NCBI GenBank assembly: GCA_900548615.1
Contig: URKW01000033.1
Span: 1-19,089, forward strand
Length of the DNA stretch: 19,089 nucleotides
Reading direction: 5' to 3'
Source: an uncultured Eubacteriales bacterium
GTDB lineage: Bacteria > Bacillota > Clostridia > Oscillospirales > Oscillospiraceae
Part shown: positions 7,408 to 13,978 of the stretch, piece by piece
How the letters are laid out: each line of letters begins with the position of its first letter
Numbering within the stretch: position 1 is the first letter of the stretch
Position numbers and translations under genes: made by a program
Notes under the pieces: generated by a model
Databases searched by the model: none
Told to the model about the DNA's origin: nothing
The model's input: the letters and a program-made list of their open reading frames with translations, nothing else

Positions 7408-7427
7408 TAGTTAGTCTGCGCTAACTA
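7408..7427. promoter_or_regulatory. operator-like inverted repeat before the hydrolase/ZIP unit
   Basis: TAGTTAG (7408-7414), six-nt spacer TCTGCG, CTAACTA (7421-7427): perfect 7-bp arms in a 20-bp site, a size typical of TetR/MarR-type operators. A TACAAT hexamer (7404-7409, minus strand) overlaps its edge, so it could block a second start point. No regulator gene adjoins. Confidence 0.45.
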
Positions 7428-7537
7428 TTATGCTTTTCAAAAGCCGCCAGCGGCAGCTTTCAAATTTCTCGATCTTCTCAGGCATAACGAACTGCGGCTT
7501 CCAATATAGCAGCAGTTATTAAGCTTTTGCCTTTATA

Positions 7538-7565
7538 AGTATAGCACAGAACTTTCCGAAGTCAA
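7538..7565 (-). promoter_or_regulatory. promoter reading toward the hydrolase/ZIP unit
   Basis: On the minus strand TTGACT (7560-7565) and TATACT (7538-7543) are separated by 16 nt. It predicts a start near 7531 and a long leader of about 175 nt before the hydrolase ATG. Confidence 0.55.
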
Positions 7566-7638
7566 AGAGTGATTTTCGCCGCCTAAGCCGCTGATAAGTT
7601 CAAATTCAAAGCCAGCCATTTTCTCTCTGAAATCTCTC

Positions 7639-7683
7639 ATACGAAAAGGACTGACACGCGAAACGTGTCAGTCCTTTTCGTAT
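7639..7683. terminator. 20-bp perfect hairpin after larC
   Basis: ATACGAAAAGGACTGACACG (7639-7658) pairs without mismatch with its complement at 7664-7683 across a 5-nt loop, CGAAA. On both strands the GC-rich stem is followed by CCTTTTCGTAT. It starts 14 nt past the larC stop and ends larC transcription; its symmetry also allows it to act on plus-strand transcripts. Confidence 0.8.
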
Positions 7684-7696
7684 ATACAGCGGTATT

Positions 7697-8494
7697 TTAC
7701 TCCGCCGTTTCGCCCCAGAATGCACAGATGCAGTTGGCGGCGTCGAACTCCTTGGTTCCCATACCGTAGCCGATGGCCTGCGTCGTGATAACGGGCATTC
7801 CGCCGAACCGGGAGACAAAGCGCTTCAGCAGCGCCGCACCGGTAGGCGTACACAGCTCCGTTTTGATATCGCCGCTGTACGCGGGGATACCTTGCAGCAG
7901 ATAGGCCGTGGCGGGGGTGGGCACCGGCAGAATGCCGTGGGCGCAGCGCACCTGTCCGCTGCCCATGCAAACCGGCGAGGCCACAATTTGCTCCGGCGCC
8001 AGCTTATGGAGCAGCAAACACACCGCCGAAACATCCGCCAGCGCGTCCATGGTGCCCACCTCGTGGAAGTGGATCTCCGTGACGGGTACGCCGTGGGCAT
8101 GGCTCTCCGCCTCCGCGATCATGCCGTAGACCGCCAGCACGTCCTCCTTCACCGTCTCCGGCAGGTTCAGGTGATCCCGCACGATATGCTCAATCCCGTG
8201 CAGGCCGGTGTGATGATGGTGGTGCTCCCCGTGGTCATGGTCATGGTGGTGCTCGTGGTCATGGTGGTGGTCATGCATGGCTTCAGATTCCTCCACGCCG
8301 TTCACCTTCACCGACATATGGGTGCCGCGGATGCCGCAGCGCGTCACCGTCTCGTAACCGTAGACCACGTTGGGGATGCCGATGGTGTTCAGCTCCGCTA
8401 TCGCCCCGGCCTTATCCGGCATCAGCTCCAGCAGCGCCGCCGTCAGCATATCGCCCGCCGCGCCCACGCCGCAGTTCAGATACAAAGTTTTCAT
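7697..8494 (-). CDS. larC: LarC N-terminal half (nickel-pincer cofactor nickel-insertion protein)
   Basis: LarC inserts nickel into the pincer nucleotide cofactor of lactate racemase (LarA). This 265-residue protein matches the N-terminal part: LNCGVGAAGDMLTAAL at the start, then EIHFHEVGTMDALADVSAVC, GILPVPTPATAYLL and ELCTPTGAALL. A histidine-rich segment at about 74-95 (clusters of HHH with Asp/Glu) should bind Ni2+. Full LarC is about 420 residues, and in Lactobacillus plantarum the two halves are joined by programmed frameshifting. Here the C-terminal half is absent: the stop is followed after 14 nt by a strong terminator, with no slippery run or LarC2-like frame. It lies 62 nt after a DUF362 gene, with AGGAGGAAT-type ribosome site GGAGGAA. 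Confidence 0.88.
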   Translation of the reverse strand: MKTLYLNCGVGAAGDMLTAALLELMPDKAGAIAELNTIGIPNVVYGYETVTRCGIRGTHMSVKVNGVEESEAMHDHHHDHEHHHDHDHGEHHHHHTGLHGIEHIVRDHLNLPETVKEDVLAVYGMIAEAESHAHGVPVTEIHFHEVGTMDALADVSAVCLLLHKLAPEQIVASPVCMGSGQVRCAHGILPVPTPATAYLLQGIPAYSGDIKTELCTPTGAALLKRFVSRFGGMPVITTQAIGYGMGTKEFDAANCICAFWGETAE

Positions 8495-8522
8495 CGTAAT
8501 TCCTCCATAGGAGAGATAGCGC

Positions 8523-8548
8523 TTCGGGCGGAGTTTCCTCCGCCCGAA
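8523..8548 (-). other. GNRA-tetraloop hairpin between the DUF362 gene and larC
   Basis: In the minus-strand transcript TTCGGGCGGAG (8538-8548), loop GAAA, then CTCCGCCCGAA (8523-8533): an 11-bp stem capped by a GNRA loop. The T-run lies before, not after, the stem, so it is not an ordinary terminator in the gene direction. It may protect a 3' or 5' end after mRNA processing, or lower read-through into larC. Confidence 0.6.
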
Positions 8549-8556
8549 AAAAAGCT

Positions 8557-9750
8557 TTAGTTGTAGCGCACGCCGTACTCCAGACGGTCGCCCAGAATGC
8601 CCTTGACCACGTCGGCATTTCCGGGAGGGCAGCCAACGACCCAGCGGAAGCCCTTGGCGTCCGCCAGCTTCTTGCAGCAGATACCGATGCAGACGGTGTT
8701 GTCGGCATTGGCGTCGGCAGGCAGCATGTCCTCGGTGCAGGGGCCGACGCAGACGTTCATGTTCTCCAGATAGGGGAACAGGTTCTGGGCCTTCATGTCC
8801 ATCAGGGCGCTGATGACGGTGTTGTGGCAGCCGGTGCAGGCGTCCTTGCTGAAAATCAGGTTGAAGCTCTGGGGGATACCCTCGATCTCCACCTCGCAGG
8901 AGCGCTTGAAGCGGCTGGCGACGTTCTCCACCTTCTCGCCGATGACTTCGATCTTAGAAAGATCCATCTCACCGAAGCCGCGCTTGTAGGCGGCGTTGGT
9001 GATCATGACCTCTTTGGGCTCATAGCCCATGATCTTGCTGGTAACAGCCTCGCAGGCTACCAGATCCTTGGAGCCGACGATCAGATTCATCTTCTTGGTC
9101 TCGCCGAAGATGGGGCCCAGACCCTGCTGGCCATAGGTACCGTCGATGATCTCCAGACAGGGCTTCAGGTGCAGGCACCAGTCCACGACGCCTTCGATCA
9201 GGCCCTTCTTGTGGAAGTCCTTCTTCTGGGTGTCGATCAGCAGGCCCTTCAGGTTCTTCATGCCCAGGGTGACCTCGGTCTGGTCGTGGGTCTTCATGAC
9301 GGGGACGGTGATGATGGCGTCGCAGTCACGCACCAGCTCCCAGGTGTTGATTTTGTTGAACACCACGCCGTTCTCGATATCCACGGTGCAGCGGGCGTTC
9401 TCCTTCTGCTTCAGGTCGATGACAGGGATACCCTTGTCGCGCAGCTCCTGATAGCCGCACTTGGCGATAGTCAGTTCGGTGTCGGCGCCGGCGGCGGAGG
9501 ACTCGGCGATGACAGGCTCGCCGCCCACGGCCTTGACGGCCTCATAGATGGCCAGACAGACCTCCCAGCGGGTGACGCCGCCGGACAGGCGCTCGGTGGG
9601 GCAGGCCACCAGATTAGGCTTGATGATGACCTTGTAGCCGGGCTTGATGATATCCTCCAGACCGCCCAGATCGGCGATGACCTGATCGACGACAGTCTTG
9701 ATGGAGGCGTAATCCTCACCATGGGTCTTGCGAATGGAAACAGTAGACAT
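8557..9750 (-). CDS. DUF362-domain protein with Cys-rich C-terminus
   Basis: The 397-residue protein has the DUF362 core over about residues 35-270 (KVIIKPNLVA, AESSA, TVPVMKTHDQTEVTLGMKNLKG, NLIVGSKDLVACEAV). DUF362 proteins are often fused to or paired with ferredoxin-type clusters, but no activity is firmly assigned. The C-terminal 100 residues carry eight Cys: 305, 308, 334, 338, 354, 358, 359 and 374 (CTGC, CVGPC, CIGICC, GCPPG). This is not the ordinary CxxCxxCxxxCP ferredoxin pattern, yet an Fe-S or other metal site is likely. The ATG at 9750 is chosen because GGGAG precedes it; a GA-rich upstream extension to 9774 covers that ribosome site. It is probably cotranscribed with larC, which hints at metallocofactor work (inference). 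Confidence 0.82.
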   Translation of the reverse strand: MSTVSIRKTHGEDYASIKTVVDQVIADLGGLEDIIKPGYKVIIKPNLVACPTERLSGGVTRWEVCLAIYEAVKAVGGEPVIAESSAAGADTELTIAKCGYQELRDKGIPVIDLKQKENARCTVDIENGVVFNKINTWELVRDCDAIITVPVMKTHDQTEVTLGMKNLKGLLIDTQKKDFHKKGLIEGVVDWCLHLKPCLEIIDGTYGQQGLGPIFGETKKMNLIVGSKDLVACEAVTSKIMGYEPKEVMITNAAYKRGFGEMDLSKIEVIGEKVENVASRFKRSCEVEIEGIPQSFNLIFSKDACTGCHNTVISALMDMKAQNLFPYLENMNVCVGPCTEDMLPADANADNTVCIGICCKKLADAKGFRWVVGCPPGNADVVKGILGDRLEYGVRYN

Positions 9751-9839
9751 TGCGCTTTCTCCCTTCTGTATCACGATAACTTCTTTATTACTCTTGTCGG
9801 AAAAAAATAGGATAGTGATAGGATTAGGTTTACTCTAAA

Positions 9840-10163
9840 TCAGTCCTTGTAGTAGTCGCACAGGTACTCGGCCACGCCGTAGGTGCGGATGTCATACTCG
9901 CAGTTGGCCTGAATCTCGAACTCCTGAGGCGCGGCAAACTTCACCCAATCGGCGTCCACAGGGCGCTTGACCTCCACTTCACCGGCGATGAGGGTGACGA
10001 TCTCGCGGTCGCCCACGCCGAAGGTGTAAGTACCGGCGGTGATGATGCCCAGGGTGTGCTTCTCGCCGTCGGCGGTGAAGAAGGTGCGGCTGGTGACCTT
10101 GCCGTCCCAATAGACGTTGGCCTTGGTCATGACTTCCAGATTGCTCAGCTTTTCAGATACCAT
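9840..10163 (-). CDS. ppnP: pyrimidine/purine nucleoside phosphorylase (PpnP, DUF1255)
   Basis: The 107-residue single-domain cupin is of the YaiE/PpnP family, a promiscuous nucleoside phosphorylase that splits nucleosides with phosphate. Recognised parts are KANVYWDGKVTSRTF, a LGIITAGTYTFGVG strand pair, EIVTLIAGEVEVKRP, FEIQANCEYDIRT and a C-terminal EYLCDYY, matching the E. coli protein in order, with an extension of about ten residues at the N-terminus. The ATG at 10163 follows AAGGAG. It lies between the NSS transporter unit and the DUF362 gene and has its own likely promoter. No functional tie to the amino-acid genes is evident, so it may simply be a passenger. Confidence 0.88.
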   Translation of the reverse strand: MVSEKLSNLEVMTKANVYWDGKVTSRTFFTADGEKHTLGIITAGTYTFGVGDREIVTLIAGEVEVKRPVDADWVKFAAPQEFEIQANCEYDIRTYGVAEYLCDYYKD

Positions 10164-10183
10164 GATGTGTCTCCTTATAGTAT

Positions 10184-10212
10184 AGTATAGAATAGATGTT
10201 ACTTGTTGGCAA
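10184..10212 (-). promoter_or_regulatory. promoter of ppnP overlapping the end of the small gene
   Basis: On the minus strand TTGCCA (10207-10212) and TATACT (10184-10189) are separated by 17 nt, with a second overlapping TATACT at 10179-10184 in a TATAC repeat. The -35 box lies in the last codons of the 29-residue gene, and the leader before ppnP would be only about 15 nt. Confidence 0.45.
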
Positions 10213-10288
10213 GCGCTGCCTTGATGATGTAGTACACGAACAGGCCCCAGTTCAGGCCAAGACAAACGATCAACCACAGAATCCACAT
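10199..10288 (-). CDS. 29-residue membrane peptide after the NSS transporter (MetS-like role?)
   Basis: A short gene begins with ATG at 10288, preceded by AAGGAGG at ideal spacing, and ends with TAA at 10199. The product starts MWILWLIVCLGLNWGLFVYY and ends with a short polar tail containing two lysines and an asparagine (IIKAALANK), so it is one transmembrane helix. It begins 31 nt after the stop of the NSS transporter gene and is probably on the same mRNA. In Corynebacterium the NSS transporter MetP needs a small membrane subunit, MetS, encoded just downstream; this peptide is shorter but sits in the same place. An accessory subunit role is an inference, while translation is well supported by the ribosome site and composition. 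Confidence 0.72.
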   Translation of the reverse strand: MWILWLIVCLGLNWGLFVYYIIKAALANK

Positions 10289-10319
10289 AAATATAGCCTC
10301 CTTACTTTCTCTCGCGGGA

Positions 10320-11810
10320 TCAAAGCAGACCCTCGGGCATTTCGGGGAACTCCTCGCCGTCGTAGTAGTTGGCGACGATCTTCTTGTTATACCAGCGGCT
10401 CAGGAAAATGCTGGCAATGAACACCACGATCCACTGATACAGGATGGTACCGGTGGTGACGCCGGTGAAGGTCATGGCCCAGGGGGTATCGCTCCAGCCG
10501 ATGGAGGAGACCATCCAGACCACCAGCACGGCCAGCACCAGCAGCGGCGCAACATAGGGGGCCAGAATATCGAAGGTCTTGCTGATCTTGATATCGGAAA
10601 CGGGGTTGAGGAACTTGGTACGCATCTTCTTGGCGCCGAACTTCATGGCGGCGATGCCCAGGAACAGGGAGCCCCACATCAGGCCGAAGCCCCAGACGTT
10701 ATCCTGGTTGTTCAGGATGTCGGGATTGATGGCGGAGGGCAGACCCACGATGGCCAGGAACAGGACAACGATCAGGGAGCCCTTCTTACGGGACATGCCG
10801 CAGTCGATCAGGATGTTGACGCCGCACATGGCCATCAGCGTGGCGGAGGTGAAGGCGGCGAAGCTCAAGCACAGGAAGAAGGCGCAGCCCACAAAGCGGC
10901 CGCCGGCCATGCTCTCGAACATCTCGGTCAGGGCCATGAAGGTCAGGCCGTTGTTGCCGGAGGCGCAGATCTCCTTGGCGGCCTCGGGGGTGAGGGCGTT
11001 GGCGAAGATGATGGGCAGCACGCAGACGGTGCCCATCATGGCAACGGTCATGTCGCCGAAGGCCTGAACGTGAGAGTTCAGCGTGATATCGCCGTCTTTG
11101 TGGGAGACCATGGCGGCGGTAATCATCATCATGGTGCCGGGCCCGATGGACCAGGCCACCTGGGTCAGAGCTTCCTTCCAGATGTTGATGTCGACCAGGC
11201 TCTTGGGATCCAGGGTGAAGGTGTACTTCAGGCCCTCGTAGGCACCCTTGCGGGTCAGGGCATAGACCACCAGGCCGATCAGCAGACCGAACAGGCAGGG
11301 CATCAGAATGGAGGACACCTTTTCCAGCGCCTCCTGCTTGGCGATGCCGAAGTAGACCAGGATCAGCGCCACGGCCCACACGGCGATGGTAGCCGGGTTG
11401 GCCGTTGTGACGGTGGTGAACAGGGATTCCTTATCCACGCCGAAGTAGCCGCCCGTCAGGGACATACCGGCATATCGGAGGCACCAGGCCAGGACCACCA
11501 GATAGTACGCCAGCATCAGCAGATAGGCCAGCGTGGCGAACATGCCCAGGCAGGTATATTTCTTGCCGCAGATGTCGTGGAACGCGCCGGGTGCGGAGTG
11601 ACGGGTCGCGCGGCCCATGAAGTTTTCTACATACAAAAGGGGAAGTGCCGTCAGGAACACGCAGACCGTTATAACGATGATGAAGGCCGCGCCGCCGGTG
11701 TTGGCCACCAAACGCGGGAAGCGCCACAGGTTGCCGGTGCCCACGCTGCCGCCGATCAGCACGCAGATCAGCGCGAAGCGGGATGAGTAACCAGATTTCT
11801 TCGTTTCCAT
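10320..11810 (-). CDS. sodium-dependent amino-acid transporter, NSS (SLC6) family
   Basis: The 496-residue membrane protein has 11 to 12 hydrophobic segments. The TM1 signature GGSVGTGNLWRFPRLVANTGGAAF carries the unwound substrate/Na+ site of LeuT-type carriers, and LPLLYVENFMGRATR follows as in the family. Bacterial relatives carry amino acids such as tyrosine, tryptophan, methionine, alanine or leucine; the substrate here cannot be read. The ATG at 11810 follows AAAGGAG. Upstream, between proC-like gene and this one, lie three copies of a 19-bp repeat. It is followed by a 29-residue membrane peptide. Its place behind an aminotransferase and 2-oxoacid oxidoreductase suggests that it feeds that pathway. 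Confidence 0.92.
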   Translation of the reverse strand: METKKSGYSSRFALICVLIGGSVGTGNLWRFPRLVANTGGAAFIIVITVCVFLTALPLLYVENFMGRATRHSAPGAFHDICGKKYTCLGMFATLAYLLMLAYYLVVLAWCLRYAGMSLTGGYFGVDKESLFTTVTTANPATIAVWAVALILVYFGIAKQEALEKVSSILMPCLFGLLIGLVVYALTRKGAYEGLKYTFTLDPKSLVDINIWKEALTQVAWSIGPGTMMMITAAMVSHKDGDITLNSHVQAFGDMTVAMMGTVCVLPIIFANALTPEAAKEICASGNNGLTFMALTEMFESMAGGRFVGCAFFLCLSFAAFTSATLMAMCGVNILIDCGMSRKKGSLIVVLFLAIVGLPSAINPDILNNQDNVWGFGLMWGSLFLGIAAMKFGAKKMRTKFLNPVSDIKISKTFDILAPYVAPLLVLAVLVVWMVSSIGWSDTPWAMTFTGVTTGTILYQWIVVFIASIFLSRWYNKKIVANYYDGEEFPEMPEGLL

Positions 11811-11854
11811 GTTTTCTCCTTTCCGTTTTTCTCTCTTTTTTAATTCTCTCGTTT

Positions 11855-11920
11855 ACGCTTTCTTGTGATAAATAACGCCTTCTTGTGATAAATATGCGCT
11901 AACGCTTTCTTGTGATAAAT
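11855..11920. repeat. three direct copies of a 19-bp repeat before the NSS gene
   Basis: ACGCTTTCTTGTGATAAAT occurs at 11855-11873, at 11875-11893 with one change (ACGCC), and at 11902-11920. Start-to-start distances are 20 and 27 nt. The repeats fill most of the 121-bp gap between the ProC-like gene and the NSS transporter, 45 to 110 nt upstream of the transporter start. They may be protein-binding sites controlling the transporter, or a small tandem duplication. Confidence 0.85.
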
Positions 11921-11931
11921 GCGAAAATCGC

Positions 11932-12729
11932 TCAGTGGATGGAGTTGGCCTTCTTCACGGCGGCGTCCACGGAGGTCATCAGCGCGCCGGTGAAGCGCTC
12001 CTGATGCAGCACCTGCAGGGCCTCGATGGTGACACCGGCGGGAGAGGTCATGTCGTCCACCTTCAGTGCGGGATGGGCACCGGTGGCGTCCAGTACCTGG
12101 GCCACGCCCAGCATGTTCTTGATGACCATGGCGCGGGACTCTGCACGGGAGAAACCGGCGTACACACCAGCGTCGATCAGGGCCTCGACGGTCTTGTAGA
12201 ACCAGATGGGGCCGGTGCAGCAGAAGGCGGTGAAGGTCTCGAACATGTTCTCGGTGACGTACATGGTCTGACCCAGCGCGTTCAGCACAGTGGTAATGAT
12301 AACCTTGTCGTCGTCATTGACGTTGGGGTTGATGCAGGCGGCGGAGTAGCCGTTGCCGGACTGGATCAGGGTGTTGGGCATAACACGCAGGATCTTCTTG
12401 TCCGCGCCCAGCTGCTCCTCCAGCGTGGCCAGCGCCACACCGCAGGCGATGGAGATCACGATGGCCTCCTTGCTCAGATGGGGCTTGAGGGACTTGGTGA
12501 CATTGGGGATCTGGTTGGGGTTGACGGCCAGGATCACCACATCGGCAGTGGAAGCCTCGGCGGGATCGGTGGTGGTCAGCACGCCGTGGGTCTTTTCCAG
12601 ATACTCACGGCGGGCGGGCAGCAGCTCGCTGACGGTGATCTGCTTGGGCTCCGCCACCTTGCCGCGGATCAGACCGCCCATAATGCCTTCGCCCATGGGG
12701 CCGCCGCCGAAAAATACGATCTTCTTCAT
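11932..12729 (-). CDS. pyrroline-5-carboxylate reductase family protein (ProC-like), divergent
   Basis: The 265-residue protein has an N-terminal Rossmann fold (FFGGGPMGEGIMGGL at about 7-20) for NAD(P)H, ILAVNPNQ at 66-73 and RVMPNT at 115-120, then an all-helical dimer domain. The family normally reduces 1-pyrroline-5-carboxylate to proline. Here the substrate-loop motif usually written GSGPAY reads CTGPIW (171-176), the stretch after PNT reads LIQSGNG, and the C-terminal SPGGTT reads SPAGVT. These changes suggest another imine substrate or a specialised paralogue. The ATG at 12729 is preceded by GAGGAC. It follows the aminotransferase by 73 nt. A catabolic role in the cluster is an inference. 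Confidence 0.85.
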   Translation of the reverse strand: MKKIVFFGGGPMGEGIMGGLIRGKVAEPKQITVSELLPARREYLEKTHGVLTTTDPAEASTADVVILAVNPNQIPNVTKSLKPHLSKEAIVISIACGVALATLEEQLGADKKILRVMPNTLIQSGNGYSAACINPNVNDDDKVIITTVLNALGQTMYVTENMFETFTAFCCTGPIWFYKTVEALIDAGVYAGFSRAESRAMVIKNMLGVAQVLDATGAHPALKVDDMTSPAGVTIEALQVLHQERFTGALMTSVDAAVKKANSIH

Positions 12730-12802
12730 TTGAATGTCCTCCTCAGTCATATTTTGTGTGCCCTCCCGCATCGGCTCTCCCCTCCGGTGCAGGAGGAAAA
12801 GG

Positions 12803-13975
12803 TTACTTCATATCGGGATATGCATTGCGGATATAGGCGTCAATGCGGCGGACGGCCTCCTTCAGGTTGTCGTCAGAATTGGCAAACACCAGCCGGAGGT
12901 AGCCCTCACCCATAGCGCCGAAGGCGGTGCCCGGTACGCAGATGACTCGTGCACCCTTGATCAACTCCTCGGCAAACTCCTGAGAGGTCTTTCCAAAGGC
13001 CTTGATATTCACAAAGGCATAGAAGCTGCCCTTGGGCTTGGCACAGGTGAAACCAGGAATAGCGTTGATGCCGTCCACCAGAATGTCACGGCGGCGGGTG
13101 TAATCCGCCAGCATGGACTTGACGCACTCGGTGCTCTTCAGCGCCTCGGCGCAGGCCACCTGAGAGAAGCTGGACACACAGGACACCAGCCCCTCCTGCA
13201 AGGTAGCAAACTTCGGCACATAGGCCGCATCCGGCACCACCAGATAGCCCACGCGCCAGCCGGTCATGGCGTAGGTCTTGGAAAAGCTGTTCAGCACGAT
13301 CACATGGTCACGGACATCGTCCACCTGTGCCATGGAGAATGCCTCTACACCGTCATATACGATGGCATCATAGGGCTCGTCGGAGAACACCCACAGGTCG
13401 TGCTTCTTCACCACCTCGGCGATGGCCAGCACGTCCTCCTTGCTCATCACCGCACCGGTGGGGTTGCAGGGGGAGTTCAGGATGATAGCGCGGGTCTTGG
13501 GGGTGATGCACTTCTCCACGTCGGCGGCGGTCATGTTGAAGCCGTTCTCCTCGCGGGCGGGCACAGGCACCGCCTTGGCACCGGCGATCATGGCCTGACC
13601 GTAGTAGTTGGCGAAGCAGGGGTCGGGGACAAGGATCTCGTCGCCCCGGTTCAGCAGCGCCAGCAGGCACAGGGTCAGACCCTCCAGCGCGCCCACGGTC
13701 ACCACTACGTTGTCGGCCTTGTAGCCGTCCCAGTAGGACTGGTAGCGGTCAGCCACCGCCTGACGCAGCACGGGCAGACCGGCGTTGGGTGCGTAGTGGG
13801 TGTAGTTCTCGTCCAGCGCCTTCTTGGCGGCCTCCTTGATGTAGGCCGGGGTCTCGAAGTTAGGCTCACCCAGGGTCAGGGCGATGACGTCGTCGTAGCC
13901 CGCCGCCAGATCGAACATCTTGCGGATGCCGGAAGCGGGGTACTGCTTGGCAAGCTCAGAAATACGCAGTTCCAT
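12803..13975 (-). CDS. PLP-dependent aminotransferase, class I/II
   Basis: The 390-residue fold-type I enzyme moves an amino group between an amino acid and a 2-oxoacid. The PLP lysine is Lys233 in SFSKTYAMTGWRVGY. Also seen are LGEPNFETP near the start, SPCNPTG (168-174), the pyridine-nitrogen aspartate Asp199 (FSDEPY) and the substrate-carboxylate arginine Arg361 (YLRLVFANS). Length and motifs fit the aspartate/aromatic aminotransferase-like group (AspC/PatA/ArAT), but the substrate is not settled. The ATG lies 3 nt after the dehydratase stop, with AAGGAG inside the end of that gene, so translation is likely coupled. The context suggests that it makes the 2-oxoacid used by the oxidoreductase upstream. 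Confidence 0.92.
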   Translation of the reverse strand: MELRISELAKQYPASGIRKMFDLAAGYDDVIALTLGEPNFETPAYIKEAAKKALDENYTHYAPNAGLPVLRQAVADRYQSYWDGYKADNVVVTVGALEGLTLCLLALLNRGDEILVPDPCFANYYGQAMIAGAKAVPVPAREENGFNMTAADVEKCITPKTRAIILNSPCNPTGAVMSKEDVLAIAEVVKKHDLWVFSDEPYDAIVYDGVEAFSMAQVDDVRDHVIVLNSFSKTYAMTGWRVGYLVVPDAAYVPKFATLQEGLVSCVSSFSQVACAEALKSTECVKSMLADYTRRRDILVDGINAIPGFTCAKPKGSFYAFVNIKAFGKTSQEFAEELIKGARVICVPGTAFGAMGEGYLRLVFANSDDNLKEAVRRIDAYIRNAYPDMK

Positions 13976-13978
13976 GGT

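Larger units (their letters stand above)
7357..7696. other. 340-bp intergenic region between larC and the hydrolase unit
   Basis: No coding sequence was found in any frame that looks real. It holds the larC terminator (7639-7683), a minus-strand promoter (7538-7565) and a leader of about 175 nt with one operator-like inverted repeat (7408-7427). Its base composition is more A/T-rich than the flanking genes. Confidence 0.6.

Noticed and set aside
7697..7760. Programmed frameshift at the end of larC to produce a LarC1-LarC2 fusion
   Set aside because: No slippery A/T run near the stop, and only 14 nt separate the stop from a strong terminator; no LarC2-like sequence in any frame.
8200..8280. 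Apparent simple repeat of GTG/CAT triplets
   Set aside because: It is the coding sequence of the His-rich segment of LarC, not an independent repeat element.
9800..9832. TAGGAT repeats with a T-run between ppnP and the DUF362 gene, considered as a terminator
   Set aside because: The repeats are direct, not inverted, so no stable hairpin forms before the T-run.
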